From contig CM042152.1 in NCBI GenBank assembly GCA_023376005.1, positions 90,435,948 through 90,499,947 of the forward strand: a stretch of 64,000 nucleotides of DNA. Reading direction: 5' to 3'. Shown piece after piece: positions 28,426-39,276 of the stretch. The translations under genes and the position numbers were made by a program. Below the pieces are notes generated by a model, which was not told the origin of the DNA, searched no databases, and saw nothing but the letters and a program-made list of their open reading frames with translations. Each line of letters opens with the position of its first letter. Position 1 is the stretch's first letter. This DNA comes from Doryteuthis pealeii. Taxonomy: Eukaryota; Mollusca; Cephalopoda; Myopsida; Loliginidae.

Positions 28426-28440
28426 ACCTTGAATCACATC
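28161..28440 (+). mobile_element. SINE2 and SINE1 fragments with TA/GA tail
   Basis: GGCCCTTGCTAACTCAG..GTAGCACAG is a SINE2 scrap (28161-28215). CTGTATTCAAATCTGTTAAAT..GACCCTGTGTGATATCCTACTTGTGCAGAGGGGTTGGTTA (28271-28350) is the SINE1 3' end, which runs into TA and then GA repeats. Confidence 0.6.
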
Positions 28441-29218
28441 CAGCTTGTGGTGGAGGGGTTGTGTCAATACAAATCTAACATGTCTCAATACATATAAAAG
28501 ATTTAAAGGGCTAGCTGTGTGGGTAAGGTAGTTGTGTGTTTCTCATCCATGAGGGTGGGTGGGAATTCAATCTCTGGTTAAAGCTAATATTGTGAATTTT
28601 TATCATCATAAAAAATGGACTCAGTGACCCGAATTAAAAACCTAGATGAGGCTAATAGTGCTAATACCCGTGTTGATTTTGCCATATTTCAGGGTAACTT
28701 TAACCCTTCCTCTGGCGAATTTAATAAATTTGCTACAATCCAAAATAAACGAAAAAAGATTTAAAAATTACACTCATACAAACACAAACTTTATTTAGAT
28801 ATAAGATTATAATATTTTCTTAAAGAGACAAACAGGTTTTAGATAAAAACATCTCCAGACAATATATATAGTACAACACAACACTAAGAATAAAAAAGAT
28901 AAAATGAAATGATTTTTTGGGATACAGTTGACGACCCAGATATCACTAAACAGTGACAAAGAGAAAATCTTAAATTGGACTGACTTCCTGTTCAGGAAAA
29001 TACGACCATTTCATTTTGATTTTCTTTTCTTTACAAGATTTTCTTTTCTTTAACAAGCATTTTTTTATTGTTTTCTATAAAACAACTACTTATGAGTAGT
29101 TACATTTGTTTCTTTTGATCATTTCCCAGATTGCAAGATTGACTGATTTTTTTTAATGGCATGTTTGGGTTATTTCTTGCCAAGAGGTTAGGGATTTGCA
29201 TTCATTCTATGTTCATAT
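28441..29218. other. Mostly unassigned; SINE1-like head scraps
   Basis: 28608-28665 keeps ATGGACTCAGTGACCCGAATT..GCTAATAGTGCTAATACCC in SINE1 order. The rest is AT-rich sequence with no supported feature. Confidence 0.4.
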
Positions 29219-29562
29219 TGTTACATAGTTAGTAGATCCCTAATACTTTTTTAAGGTATTGTAGATATCATAATGGTGATTAGTACAGCTGATGGCCTTG
29301 AGAGTGAGTGATAACGCTTGACCTCCCTCTCACCCTGCCTTGCGGGGATGGATCGTGAGAACCGGAAGCCATGGAAGATCCTGTCTTCCGGTTTAAGGAG
29401 ATAGTCAGTTTAAGTCAGTTAGCAGGTAGGAGCTCGAAGGGGTAAGTCGTGTTATACACATGCGGTACCTCAACTGCACAGATTGTCTGGTTTGGGGATT
29501 TACAAATAAAGTAACATCAACATAAATCGAAGTCTTGTGTTTATTGCCTAAAAACTAACAAT
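29219..29562 (+). mobile_element. LTR of family M, plus strand
   Basis: It begins TGTTACATAG and contains two CACC-type direct phrases, CCGGAAGCC..CCGGTTTAAGG, AATAAAGT (29505) and ATCGAAGTCTTGTGTTTATTG, which matches the minus-strand LTR at 1-372. It ends about AACTAACA, and leader sequence follows. Confidence 0.65.
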
Positions 29563-29740
29563 GACACAGGGCTTCTGATAAGGAGTGATCCCTAACAGAA
29601 ACCAGACCCAAAATCCCCATACAAGAAAGACCAGACCTTTAGAAGATATACCAGACCAAGATGTTAGAAGATAGACAATCAGAATACCAAAGCCGGCCAG
29701 AAGAGAAGACGACTAGAAGAAGTAAGAAAAGGGTATACAA
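29563..29740 (+). mobile_element. LTR element leader
   Basis: GGGCTTCTGATAAGGAG, then A/G-rich phrases ACCAGACC and AAAGGGTATACAACG, as after the LTRs at 3221 and 78. No gag frame is seen. Confidence 0.55.
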
Positions 29741-29878
29741 CGTTATATAGATTTGGTTTAGTGAAAACCCCAGTATATAACAATATTTACATTTTTTGTT
29801 TAAGAGTTGTTTTTTTGTTGTTTTTTGCACACAGTCCAATTGGATACACATAATTTTCAATCAGATCTATTTGACCCA

Positions 29879-30072
29879 TAGATGGGAACCATGAAGGCTC
29901 CCAAATTCAACAAGAAGGTTCCTGAGTTTGAAGAGAAAGTTCCTGAGTCTGAGAAGGTTCCCGAATTTGAAAAGAAACATCTGAAGAAGGCTGAAGGGCA
30001 CATCAACCAAAACATTGTGTAGATAGCAATGAAGATAATGACAATAGTTTGGATAATCCAAAATAATCCAAA
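29879..30072 (+). mobile_element. Ribozyme-SINE (family E), copy E3, 3' part
   Basis: 27-bp repeats (AAGGTTCCTGAGTTTGAAG) lead into the motif and tail (CAATAGTTTGGATAATCC). The translated repeat reads KKVPEFEEKVPESEKVPEFE with the same spacing as in E1. The head is missing. Confidence 0.65.
29978..30019 (+). ncRNA. Hammerhead-type motif, family E, copy E3
   Basis: Stem I CAT/GTG, CTGAAGA (29981-29987), A, stem II GGCTG weakly against CAACC, then AAAAC in place of GAAAC. The change of the invariant G makes this copy probably inactive. Confidence 0.35.
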
Positions 30073-30204
30073 TAAAAAGTTTGTTGTGGATTATTTAAAT
30101 CTTGAATACAAAATATCTGGTATCCAGAACCAGACTCTAAGATAGGTTAATGCAATGTTCCCTTTGGAACTGTTATGGCCTACTGTAGCCAGCTGCAATA
30201 AACG
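30073..30204. other. Spacer
   Basis: No feature seen. Confidence 0.4.
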
Positions 30205-30254
30205 TTTCTTTCTTTCTTTCTTTCTTTTCTTTCTTCTTCTTTATTTATTTATTT

Positions 30255-30336
<82 letters not shown>
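30205..30336. repeat. TTTC, TTC and TTA tract
   Basis: CTTT repeats pass into CTT and then ATT repeats, a stepwise-evolved microsatellite. Confidence 0.85.
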
Positions 30337-30337
<1 letters not shown>

Positions 30338-30960
30338 ACGCCTTGTGAAGTTTTTGTACCAGTTTTAACTGTTTTTTTTTTTTTGTTGTTGTTTTTTCAC
30401 TGTAGTCTGATTATTATTAAGTTTCAAATTGGATTTAAAATTTCTTTATTCTCCAAACTGAAGCATTTTAACATGTGTGCTAACAAAATTCCGGTTCCAA
30501 TGTGCTATTTTTGCTGTGTTACAGTAATATACCTACAAAGATCCTCATTATGATATATCATTCTGTGGTACCTCAAGGGTACTACGCAAAAGACTGATTT
30601 AAAGAAATGGTTTTAATTAATTAGGACAAAAGGAAAGTGAATAATTGTGTGTAGACTGCAACAACTGGAACTTAAAAATGCACTTTTTTCCTTCTTTTTT
30701 CTTTCACTTTTTTTTTTACTTTTTTTTCTTCACTTTTTTTTTTTCATTCTTCTTTTTTCACCACATTTTTTCTTTCGGTAGGTCCTACTTGCAATATTAA
30801 CCACAGCGGTAATGTTCCCACATTGAAAATTACTATTCATTGATTACAAACCCCAGTGTGTATAATAAAATCTAGCACATCATGAAGCAAGCTTCACACC
30901 AATATCACTGAGCTGAATTTCTTGTCTCTGACAGTTCTAGATCAGAATTAGTCTTTCAAG
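30337..30960. other. Unassigned T-rich sequence
   Basis: No feature is supported. Confidence 0.4.
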
Positions 30961-31290
30961 CCATCAAGTAACTATTCTTAGTACAAATAATTTACAGTTA
31001 TATGGCATCACGTAATTCTTATTCAATATGATATTTTTAAACTAATCAACTTAACCCATAGATGGAATTACCATTCCAAGCCAGAGTTGATCTGGAAATA
31101 ATGGCAATAGAGGAGTGCTTCACATTCCACACAGCTCCAGAAATTCCATGCAGATTGAGATGTGATCCTCTCCACACAGTAAGAGTGGGTGCCAACAACA
31201 CTAATAAATATCACAAGATTTGGATGATTACAATTTTGAAAATTGTTGCTAGCAAAATCATAAACAGATAAACAATGTCAAAAAGGGTAA
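30961..31290 (+). repeat. Repeat F variant with the empty site of the 502-bp element
   Basis: It matches the minus strand of 23995-24083 plus 24594-24830 without the insertion. The single target copy GATTTGGA is at 31217-31224. It includes AACCCATAGATGGAATTACCATTCC and GGAAATAATGGCAATAGAGG. Confidence 0.75.
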
Positions 31291-31645
31291 AAATGGATGA
31301 AAAACCCAAAGAAAGAAATCAACTAGAAGCCCAAGCCAGCTACTATCAGAAATTTGGGTTATCTGCCCAAGACTCAATGAATAGCCCAAGCCAGATAGAA
31401 AATAGAAGAATTAACAAATAGACAAATCCAGCTAAAAAACAAAGTATTGTGTTTGTTAATTAAAAACTAAACAATGGATCAAGACACAGGACAAACTCAA
31501 GAGCAAGTTAGGATGAAAAACCCACAGAAGGAAATCAACTAGAAAGCCCAAGCCAGAGTTGACCTGGAAATAATGGCAATAGAGGAGTGCTCCCCACTCC
31601 ACAGAGCTCCAGAAATAAAGCATCACCATTGGATGCAATTTCATG
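31291..31645 (+). repeat. Internal duplication of repeat F variant
   Basis: Phrases AAACCCA.AGAAGGAAATCAACTAGAAGCCCAAGCCAG occur at 31298 and 31516, and the block AAGCCAGAGTTGACCTGGAAATAATGGC..CCAGAAAT at 31550-31615 repeats 31078-31150. Short (about 30 bp) repeats of 'AATAGCCCAAGCCAG' type join them. Confidence 0.6.
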
Positions 31646-31659
31646 TCATACCCAGTCTT

Positions 31660-31744
31660 AACTCTTTAGGGCACCCCATTGTGGTGTAATGGTTAGTAAA
31701 TGATATATCCAGGTAAGGGATATATTAGTAGAAGTATTAGTGTG
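31660..31744 (+). mobile_element. SINE-L head fragment
   Basis: CCCATTGTGGTGTAATGGTTAGTAAA is a box-A-containing head as at 42000. The body is lost. Confidence 0.5.
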
Positions 31745-31920
31745 GTACACTTGAGCAGGTAACTGGTGCAACATCGTAGTGGTGGTGGTAGTAGGCATAG
31801 TAATAGTAGTAGGCAATTGTACCTCTACATTGTTCACTATTTATAGCTGACAGTAGCCAATCATATTACTGTGATGGGGAACCCAGGAATATGCATATTC
31901 ATTACATCACATGCATATGA
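31745..31920 (-). mobile_element. LTR fragment of family O, minus strand
   Basis: On the minus strand: TGATGTAATGAATATGCATATTC, a CCCC stretch, TGATTGGCTACTGTCAGCTATAAATAGTGAACAATG. The plus-strand LTR at 33680 has the same order with TATAAATAGCC. The TATA box with an upstream ATTGG (CCAAT type) box is a good promoter. Confidence 0.55.
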
Positions 31921-31954
31921 AAGTAATTTTAAAAACACAAACTACTTACAGCTA

Positions 31955-32110
31955 GTCTCATGAGTTCAATCATCTCTGAATGCCCCATACTTATCACCTT
32001 GTGTCATCTGATATGGCCTTAGTATACATATGAAGAAGAGGAGAAAGAGAGATAGTATAACTTACTGTGCTCATGTGTGCATGTGTGTGTGTGTGTGTGT
32101 GTGTTTGTGT
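31955..32110 (+). repeat. SINE-L scrap and GT tract
   Basis: GAGTTCAATCATC..GCCCCATACTTATCACCTTGTGTCA is the middle of SINE-L (compare 42055-42100). A short GT tract is at 32082-32105. Confidence 0.5.
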
Positions 32111-32569
32111 AAAGGTCATAATGATTATATCAATCAACTCTTGATGTGGGTCAGAAAGGGTTATTCAATTTATTTCACTTTAATTAAAGAAAAAAAAAAT
32201 TCAATGCTTATTAGAATTCTCAGTATGCATGGCCATTGCTTTTGTGAAGATGTATTGGGGGGGGGGTTAAACAATAGAATTGCTTGGTGGATGTTAAAAA
32301 TAATTCATATATGAAAAAAAGTAAAAAGTAAATGCGATAGAAACAGACACAAAAATTCACTTCAGTTTGGATTTTATAAGCTAGTGACAAGTATTGCATT
32401 AAAGATAGTGAAGATATTTAGTCGAGTCCCCCCCACCACTCACTACGAACCAATATTATCCCCGATATACTAACTCCAAACAAAATGGAATCAAAGACAA
32501 GATAAGCTCATTTACCCATACAGAAATATTTCATAAATGCATAAATGCATACTAGTCATATAGAAAAGT
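32111..32569. other. Unassigned
   Basis: No gene; short G-run at 32258 and C-run at 32428 only. Confidence 0.4.
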
Positions 32570-32690
32570 ATACACAATTCTGGAGCTCTGGGGAGTGTGG
32601 AGTACACTTTCATTCTCATTATTCACTCTGACCCGGAGTGGTAGTACCTGTTATTGTCCCATCTAAGGGTTAAATAGATTAAAAATGAGT
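32570..32690 (-). repeat. Repeat F fragment, minus strand
   Basis: TCTGGAGCTCTGGGGAGTGTGGAG..CACTCTGACCCGGAGTGGTAGTACCTGTTA..TCCCATCTAAGGGTTAAATAG is the central part of repeat F. Confidence 0.65.
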
Positions 32691-32699
32691 TTTAAAAAA

Positions 32700-32925
32700 T
32701 GTGCTTAAAAAAATTGAGTTTAAATGAAAAACTTGAAGTTTAAATGAAAAAAATTGAGTTTAAATGAAAAAAATTGAATTTAAATGAAAAAAATTGAGTT
32801 TAAATGAAAAAATTGAGTTTAAATAAAAAATTTAAGTTTAAATGTGAAAAATTGAGTTTAAATAAAAAATTTAAGTTTAAATGAAAAAATTGAGTTTAAA
32901 TTTTAAAAATTGAGTTGTAAAAACT
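32700..32925. repeat. About 20-bp minisatellite (TTGAGTTTAAATGAAAAAA)
   Basis: About eleven units of 19-21 bp, with local variants (TTTAAGTTTAAATG). It directly follows the repeat F fragment. Confidence 0.85.
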
Positions 32926-33217
32926 AACCAACCAGTTATTTTGAAGAGTTAGTGTAGAGTTAAAAAGTAACATGGTTGGGAAATGAAATAAACAAATAAA
33001 AAATGTCCTAATGAAATTGAATAAATTCATGCTTAGTCATGACTGAGAGGCAGTGAAGAGAATAAAATTCAAATTTTTAGTCGATTAGAGACAGATGAGA
33101 TTACATAATTTTGAAATCGCAAAAATTAATTTTTCCATCATGAAATCAGATGATGTCATTGATATCCAGATCTTAAATTTCTAATAAATGCAGGAAATTT
33201 TTGTAGCTAAAAATCAG
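32926..33217. other. Unassigned
   Basis: No feature seen. Confidence 0.4.
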
Positions 33218-33592
33218 TGGGGTCTGTCGGGTGGCAGTAGGTCTAATGTTTTAAGTTAAAAGGTAGCTGTGGTTATTCTTGGTGCTTGTTCCTAGGGTCT
33301 GCTTTTTTAACCCATCTTCTTTGGTGGGCATGCGGAAAAAGGAACACAAGCAAAGAAAATGGAAGAAATGAAGACAAAAGGTAGTTTTGTTATTTTGACT
33401 TCATTCTCGGGTCATAGCCACCATGTGGTAAGGAAATTCTTTTCTGACCAGTAGTTGTGTCTTGCTCCAGATAAGACCTCTGTCCAAATAGCCGAAGGAT
33501 TATCTTGGGAGTCAGAAGTGGGTCCTTTTTACCACACATGCTCACAGGGTTCTTCCAGTGTGAAGGCTCATGGGAGTTTGTTATTTCTTTTT
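33218..33592 (+). repeat. Repeat K, uninterrupted copy
   Basis: It joins the two parts found at 7617-7703 and 8526-8800 into one 370-bp unit: TTTTAAGTTAAAAGGTAGC..TCCTAGGG, CATCTTCTTTGGTGGGCATG, GACTTCATTCTCGGGTCATAG, ATTATCTTGGGAGTCAGAAGT, GTGAAGGCTCATGGGAGTTT. No ORF or terminal repeat is visible. Confidence 0.6.
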
Positions 33593-33679
33593 TTTTCCGA
33601 TTTCAATTTTATTTTAATCCCCACAGATCTGTAGAAAGTAGCTGTCAACTGGGTGCTTAATCATTTGGTAAAAAGCAAC

Positions 33680-34012
33680 ATATCAGACAATGATAGAATC
33701 ATATCATTGTAGGACATATTAAATGAAAATAGTATTAACAAGTGATGTAATGAATATGTAAATACCTTGGTACCCCCTCACTATAATCTGATTGGACAGT
33801 GTCATGTATAAATAGCCGACACTGTGTTGGTACAAGCACCTATATCTATACCTACACCTACAACCTAATCTTACTCGTTAGACTACAACACGCCTGCTCG
33901 GAAGACGTACTGCTATTCGATGCGCCAGCTACTACTGCAATAATATACCAAATACCAACTTCAGAATATATCCCTTAACCCTGATATATCAAGAAGTTAA
34001 ATAAAAACATTA
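33680..34012 (+). mobile_element. LTR of family O, plus strand
   Basis: TGATGTAATGAATATGTAAATACC, CTGATTGGACAGTG, TATAAATAGCCGACACTG (33810) then a C-rich transcribed part and AAATAAAAACATT (33999) as polyadenylation signal. Promoter to polyadenylation distance is about 190 bp. There is no adjacent coding part, so it is probably a solo LTR. Confidence 0.6.
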
Positions 34013-34174
34013 TTATTATCAATAATATTCTATTTCAAATTTATTAAACTCTGATGTATTTTAATTTCTTAAAATTTCATAAAATTGACTGATTAGAAAA
34101 AATAAATAAATAAGAATTAATAAATATTGGTACAGTTTCTGAAATAAATTCTTTTTCTTTAAAAGTAGATATTT
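34013..34174. other. AT-rich spacer
   Basis: No feature seen. Confidence 0.4.
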
Positions 34175-34305
34175 ACCAAACTTGTTTGTCACAGGCAGGA
34201 TGTGACACAATATTGTAAGTATGGTGCCTACAGTGAGGATTGAACTCGCTATTTAGTAATAATGGATCTGTGAGACTAGCTTGACATCACGATTGAATGC
34301 TCCAT
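34175..34305 (-). mobile_element. SINE-L, minus strand
   Basis: Minus strand: a head with GATGTCAAGCTAGTCTCACAGATCC, box B GAGTTCAATCCTC, then GTAGGCACCATACTTACAATATTGTGTCACATCCTG and a 3' end like that of SINE1. Box A is damaged. Confidence 0.5.
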
Positions 34306-34612
34306 TTTCTTTAAAAGTAAAATTTTCCACTTCAATTCTAAAAAGTAATAAATGACATAAATATGAAAATTTATAAAAATGTATTTCATAGGCATTATTT
34401 GTAATACATATCTGTTACAACTTGAATTTAAATATCAAGTGTACAACATATTTGGAACATCTGATCAATAGAAACTTGTTGGTTACAATTAAATTATGTA
34501 AGATATATAACAATTAAGAGTATTTACAGTTTTCGAAGGAGTAATATTTACAACTCAAAGGGACTTGAGTGAGAAAAAGAAGAAAAAAAAACGTATTAAT
34601 GTACTGTAATGA
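34306..34612. other. Unassigned
   Basis: AT-rich with no supported feature. TATTTACAGTTTTCGAAGGAG (34520) recurs at 34811, a short direct repeat bracketing the LTR-like region. Confidence 0.4.
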
Positions 34613-34900
34613 TAAACGAAACACACACAGGCTTAAGAAAGCTTTATTCTACCTAGAATAATGTTACAGTTTACTGAGAGCTTATATACTCTTAGAAATG
34701 TCAGAGTTCCACAAAGGGGAGGTAATAATAAAACAGGGGAAGTAACTCTCAATTACTTATTACGTGAACCTTGGGGTATTTTGGTGAAAGTGTGGGTATC
34801 AGTGTTAAGAGTATTTACGGTTTTCGAAGGAGCTCTTATTTCTCCATAGTTGTAGGCAAATTGTCGGACAAAGAAGGAACAAACACGAAAGTAAATGCTG
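34613..34900 (-). mobile_element. Probable LTR of family P, minus strand
   Basis: Plus-strand AAGCTTTATTCTACC (34639) is a reversed polyadenylation signal. CAAAGGGGAGGTAATAATAAAACAGGGGAAGTAACTCTCAA resembles the small LTR at 63190 (AAAGGGGAGGTGATAGCCTAAACAAGGGCAGGTAACTCCCAA). The direct repeat TTTTCGAAGGAG at 34533 and 34819 may mark the borders. Confidence 0.45.
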
Positions 34901-35139
34901 ACACTTGTATTGACAAAAATTACATAAAATTGTTGCAAATTTTAATGGTATTTGCTACGAGACTTATCTGAGTTGGTAATTTTCTTGGAGTAATGGTGAT
35001 AACAGGGTATTCTTTTCGATGGTAGGACATTTTGATAAGACGCTTCATCTCTGTAGTTTCTCGTCCTTCGGTAAGTGTGCTATTGTACCCACCTTTTAAC
35101 GTATGCTGATACAATGCCTTAGAAGGGAGCTGGTTGTAG
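34901..35139. other. Unassigned
   Basis: No feature seen. Confidence 0.35.
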
Positions 35140-35375
35140 AGTTCTGTGATAAGTGGGCCCTGTTTGGGCTTGGTAATGAGAGCTTGGTGTTTTTACGTCT
35201 CTCCTCTAGTACTGCTTTTTGATAAGTGGGCCCTGTTTTTGGGCTAAGTGATGAGAGCGTTTATTTTTACGTCTCTCGTTGGTAACGGCTCCCAATAAGT
35301 AGGCCCTGTTTGGGCTAAGTGATGAGAGCGTTTGTTTTTACGTCTCTCGTCTAGTAACTGCTTTCCGCTAAGTGA
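35140..35375. repeat. Three-copy tandem repeat of about 75 bp
   Basis: The unit GATAAGTGGGCCCTGTTT..GGGCT.AGTGATGAGAGCG..TTTTTACGTCTCTCGTCTAGTAACTGC occurs at about 35149, 35221 and 35294. Its GC content is above the surroundings; it could belong to an LTR element untranslated region. Confidence 0.75.
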
Positions 35376-36780
35376 AGTTTTTGGTTTTTGACGCCAACAT
35401 ATGATGTTGGCAAGCCGCCCCCTAGCGGCAGGGGGAGATAATTGGTTATGGAATTTCCAATACAATATGGGAATTTATTAACAGTTTCCCATATAAACCA
35501 AGAGAAAGGAAAGGACATTAGACAAATAGATATTTCAAAAGATGTTTATATCGTGCGTATCAGCAGGTTCCTAAAACATATTTCTTTGAGTGGTCATAAG
35601 TCATGTAAGGTAACAATTTTGATGGGCATTAAAGTTTGGTGCAGTAAAGTTCTTTGTAGCAGTATTGTTATAGTTGTAATAAACAGGGTTAGTATGCAAG
35701 CGTATGGTGATGAGGAAAAACAAACACAGATTTTATGTTTCGAAATTGTATTGGATAAAATAATATGGGAACGATGAAAAGCTGAAATTGAATTTAATAG
35801 AGAAAGTCTGATTTTGGTGATAGTAGTAAAATGACTAATAAAGTCAGTAAAAATGTCAGGATGGCCGAGTCAGTTGTAGTGGAGGTGGAGAAATGGGCAG
35901 ATGAACCAGTGGTTGTGGTTAGGTGTTGATTAGGCAAGCAGAGTCTTGTGTTTTTAGTAGTTGTTAGCGGTTGCTGAACGATGTGGAATTGTTCATTTGT
36001 TGACTGCCTGTGAGGTCAGATTTGGGTAGATGTAGGTGAGGGTGTAAATCGGCCGCCTCTCTTGTAGATTTCGTTTGCTGGTGTCAGCCCCGTTGATGCG
36101 TTCGACTCTGACGACTGGATCTGTCTGTTCTTGTCGGCTTTTCAAAGCCGACTTTATATAGGCCTGTGTGATCTGAAATCGGATCACAGAAGCCTTTTTT
36201 TTGGGCGGGGGGAGAGATTTCGATTGGATGAAAATGTGAGTTTATTTACAAAATTATTTTATTTTTATTTTTTGGGCATTCTTGTTTTCCAACCGGAACT
36301 TCAATTTGGAGCCTATGCGCAAAAACGTGTTAAATTGGTCATTTCTTTTTAGGCTACCATGGAGTAAACTTCCGGTTGGCGTCATAACTTATGTTTTGTT
36401 TGTTGTCGAGTGTGTGTATCTTTTTTTTTGCGATGTCTGCGCGAATTGAATTGGTAATTAGTGAATCGAGAGATATCTATTATTTTTTATGTAACATAGT
36501 TTAAGGTCCTCTATGCTATTCATTTGTAGTTGTCTGTCAGTAGAAGTACTGCTATATTCTTTCAGCCGACCAATTAAGGGACGGTGTCTGTTGTTTCAGC
36601 CATCCAGTTCAGTGGCTTATTCTGTTCTGTAAAGTGATTCTTTCAGATGAGCATTAAGCTGTTCTGTCAAAAGATCCTAAGGGCTCTTGCCCCTGCTCGT
36701 TCTTACTTTCCGGTTAACCTTCTTCCGGGTTTGGTGTTAGGGGAGGGTAACCCATATTTTTCATAAATCCATATTTTTCA
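35376..36780. other. Unassigned, partly GC-richer
   Basis: The 111-codon plus-strand ORF 35442-35777 has no motif I recognise and no support as a gene. 35860-36330 contains phrases such as TTTCAAAGCCGACTTTATATAGG (TATA-like, 36138) that suggest LTR or retroelement untranslated sequence. I could not define borders. Confidence 0.3.
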
Positions 36781-37057
36781 GAGGCGCGTGGTCTAATGGT
36801 TAGAGTTGTGGGAAATAGACTAGTTGACCCGAGTTCAATTCCTAGATGAAGCTATTTGCATTTCACATTACACTCATATCCTTGGGAAAGGTATGAATCT
36901 AATTCTCCCTCGAGCTATGGGTAATTAGCAGGGCAGACTGGGCTCTTTAACCATGGCTAGGTAACCAGTCTAGGAGAAGGAAAACTCTGAATTCAAACCT
37001 CTTAAACTCTGCTTAAAAAATTGACCTTGTGTTGCATCCTGTTCGTGCAGAGGGGTT

Positions 37058-37062
<5 letters not shown>
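36781..37062 (+). mobile_element. SINE1, plus strand, full length
   Basis: AGAGGCGCGTGGTCTAATGG (box A), CGAGTTCAATTCC (box B), all body blocks and the 3' end GCAGAGGGGTTGGTATATAT are present. One of the cleanest copies. Confidence 0.9.

Positions 37063-37110
<48 letters not shown>
37061..37110. repeat. (TA)n on SINE1 tail
   Basis: A TA tract continuing from the SINE1 3' end. Confidence 0.8.
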
Positions 37111-37113
<3 letters not shown>

Positions 37114-37585
37114 CTATGAAGAAAAATAACAGTAGGTGATGGGATATAAATGACTAAATATAAATGACTAGATATAGTAGTTGAATACATAACTCTTGTC
37201 AATTGAGATAAATGTTGAAAATCTCTGTATCTAATAAAATTAAACTGTGTATATGTCTGTGCATTTATTTAGAATCTCATTTAAGATAGTCAACTGTCTA
37301 CCAATTTTGTTTTTTATTGAATAAAACTGCAGGAACCAAAATCAGAGAATCAATATTTATTCATCATTAAGATAACATGAGAATATATAACCTTGTAGAA
37401 ACCATCACAGGCATTGAAATACAAACAGACCAGCAAATCCCCAGCAGAAAGTCAAACTTATAATTAATTAATAAGGAAAAAGAAAGTAACCTGTCGTCTA
37501 ATGAATTTTGCCAATCCAGTAGACGATAGAGAGTAAATAAAAGAAAGAGAAAAGCATTAAAAATATGTGTAAAGAGACCTGAAAA
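37111..37585. other. Unassigned
   Basis: No gene or repeat is supported. Confidence 0.4.
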
Positions 37586-37620
37586 AGCTGTGGAATGTAA
37601 TGGTGATACCAATTATAATT
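37586..37620 (+). pseudogene. R2-like LINE scrap
   Basis: Plus-strand KLWNVMVIPIIIG matches the block before VGALG in the copies at 1472 and 56850. Repeat F begins directly after it. Confidence 0.55.
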
Positions 37621-37802
37621 GGTTTGGTTTGGTTTGTTTTGTTTTACGGCATATCAACCTCAGTGGGTCATTTAATGCCGATTAGGTTTTGAAATAAATT
37701 AATTCTTAATGGATACACAATTTTTTTTATAAATACATTTTTTTATTTAACCCATAGATGGGACCCTAACAGGTGTTACCACTCCGGGTCAGAGTGAACC
37801 CA
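37621..37802 (+). repeat. Repeat F, plus strand, partial
   Basis: GGTTTGGTTTGGTTTG, TTACGGCATATCAACCTCAG, GGTTTTGAAATAAATTAATTCTTAATGG, TTTAACCCATAGATGGGACCC and CCACTCCGGGTCAGAGTG are in order. It stops at 37802, where an antisense LINE piece begins. Confidence 0.75.
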
Positions 37803-38290
37803 TTGTGCTAGTTTACTACATTTGCTTAATACATGGTTTATGGTCTCATCTCTGTCACCACACAGTCTATATTTATAATTTGTTGTGTCTTATCAATTTT
37901 TGCTTTGTTCTTATGGCATTATTTTGTGCAGCAATTATTAGTGATTCAGTTTCTCTCTTGAGGTTTCCTCTCCTTAATCATATCCAAGTCTTTTCATGTG
38001 CAACCTCTCCAATTTGGCATTTGAAGTATCCATATAATTGTTTATCTTCTCATCTTTGTTTTCTTGTTTTCATTGTTTTTCTGTTTGTCCATATAATATA
38101 CCTGCTGTTGTTGGCTGCCATAAATAATCCTTCTTTGCACTTTTGTGTGTATTCTTCGAGTCCTTCGATAGTGGCCTCTACACAGTCCCCTATGTTAGCA
38201 AGACCTCTTCCACCTTCTTTTCTTAATACATATAGATTATCACTATCATCTCTAGGGTGTCTATATGTTGTATCTGCTGTTATTGGTGTG
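37803..38290 (-). pseudogene. R2-like LINE, region between RT and endonuclease
   Basis: The minus strand carries DNLYVLRKEGGRGLANIGDC, EEYTQKCKEGLFMAANNS, LYGYFKCQIGEVAHEKTW, RRGNLKRETESLIIAAQNNA and IRTKQKLI, then the remains of a CCHC motif (TVW.QR.DHKPCIKQM, originally CxxCGxxxET..H). These are the blocks after the RT domain in R2/R4-like pol proteins. Several stops and shifts are present. The 177-codon plus-strand ORF over the same bases (37805-38338) is its antisense shadow. Confidence 0.75.
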
Positions 38291-38337
38291 TATTATTATT
38301 ATTATTACTACTACGACTACTGTTGTTGCTGCTGCTG
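38288..38337. repeat. ATT/CTG microsatellite
   Basis: ATT repeats then ACT/GTT/GCTGCTGCT. This corresponds to the 5' border of the LINE piece. Confidence 0.7.
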
Positions 38338-38755
38338 ATGTACCTTGAGATACAAACTGAAAACATGGCAGCTAAATGAAAATAACTCTGAAAAACAAGT
38401 GATTTGTTAATTTTTGTCTTTAAATCATTGGATGAACAATTTTTCAAGTGACAGAGCCATATCTTATATCACATGAATATCTTCATATTTTATTAACTTC
38501 AAAATATATTTAAATTTTTGTTTAAATTTTTGTTTAAATTTCAACATTTAATTACATGTGAACAATTGTAATCTAAAACAGAAAATGTCTGCAAATATTT
38601 CAAGAGTTAGATTGGGGAGAGGACGTGTGACAATTTGATGGATACAACATTTGACAATTTGAATTCATATTATTGTATTTATTTCAACTCATTGAAAATA
38701 TTGGTTCAGGCCAATTATTAACATTTTATATTCGACATTTTTTTTCAGAAAAACT
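38338..38755. other. AT-rich spacer
   Basis: A triple TTAAATTTTTGTTTAAA repeat at 38509-38545; otherwise nothing. Confidence 0.4.
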
Positions 38756-39276
38756 GTAGAGTACGACAACCACACTTGTTGGTTGTAGTTGGTGACCTGT
38801 GATGCCAGAGGAAAGGATCCTGCTGGCTGAAACACTCTACTTTGGCCCTTACGTAGGCTAGACGGGCGGTTGGAAAGGCCCACTCCAATCAATCGGCTGG
38901 CCATGTCAAGCCCTAGCATCTATATTATTGTCCCAACCCTATTGCTCTTATGGCAAGTCCCACCCCTTTTTATCATGGATGCTAGAAGGCAGAGGCTGAG
39001 GGTGTTCATGTCCTGGGAATGACATTAAACTCTATCTGATGGTGAAATTCCAGTTCTGGAGGTCTGGGGAATGTTGAGCACCCTTTCATCACCATTACTC
39101 CCTGGTCCACTCTGACCTGGAGTGGTAGTATCTGTTAGGGTCTCATCTATGGGTTAAGTAGAACAAAATGTGTTTAAAATTAATTGAGTACCCATCAAGA
39201 ACAAATAAAACAAAAACATGTTTGGCATAAAATTACACAATGGGTTGACATGCCGTAAAACCCATCCAACCAACCT
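38756..39276 (-). repeat. Repeat F, minus strand, long copy
   Basis: Blocks (plus-strand reading): GGCTAGACGGGCGGTTGGA, AATCAATCGGCTGG, CCTATTGCTCTTATGGC, CTGGGAATGACATTAAACTC, ATCTGATGGTG, GTCCACTCTGACCTGGAGTGG, CATCTATGGGTTAAGTAG and the end ATGCCGTAAAACCCATCC. The upstream part 38756-38860 (GGTGACCTGTGATGCC) also belongs to it. Confidence 0.75.

Noticed and set aside
35442..35777. 111-codon ORF as a novel gene
   Set aside because: No motif, no homologous copy in the window, no codon bias or splice context that I can see; expected by chance at this composition.
37805..38338. 177-codon plus-strand ORF with many hydrophobic residues, possible membrane protein
   Set aside because: The opposite strand carries clear LINE pol blocks (LKRETESLI, KEGGRGL), so this is an antisense shadow ending in a microsatellite.
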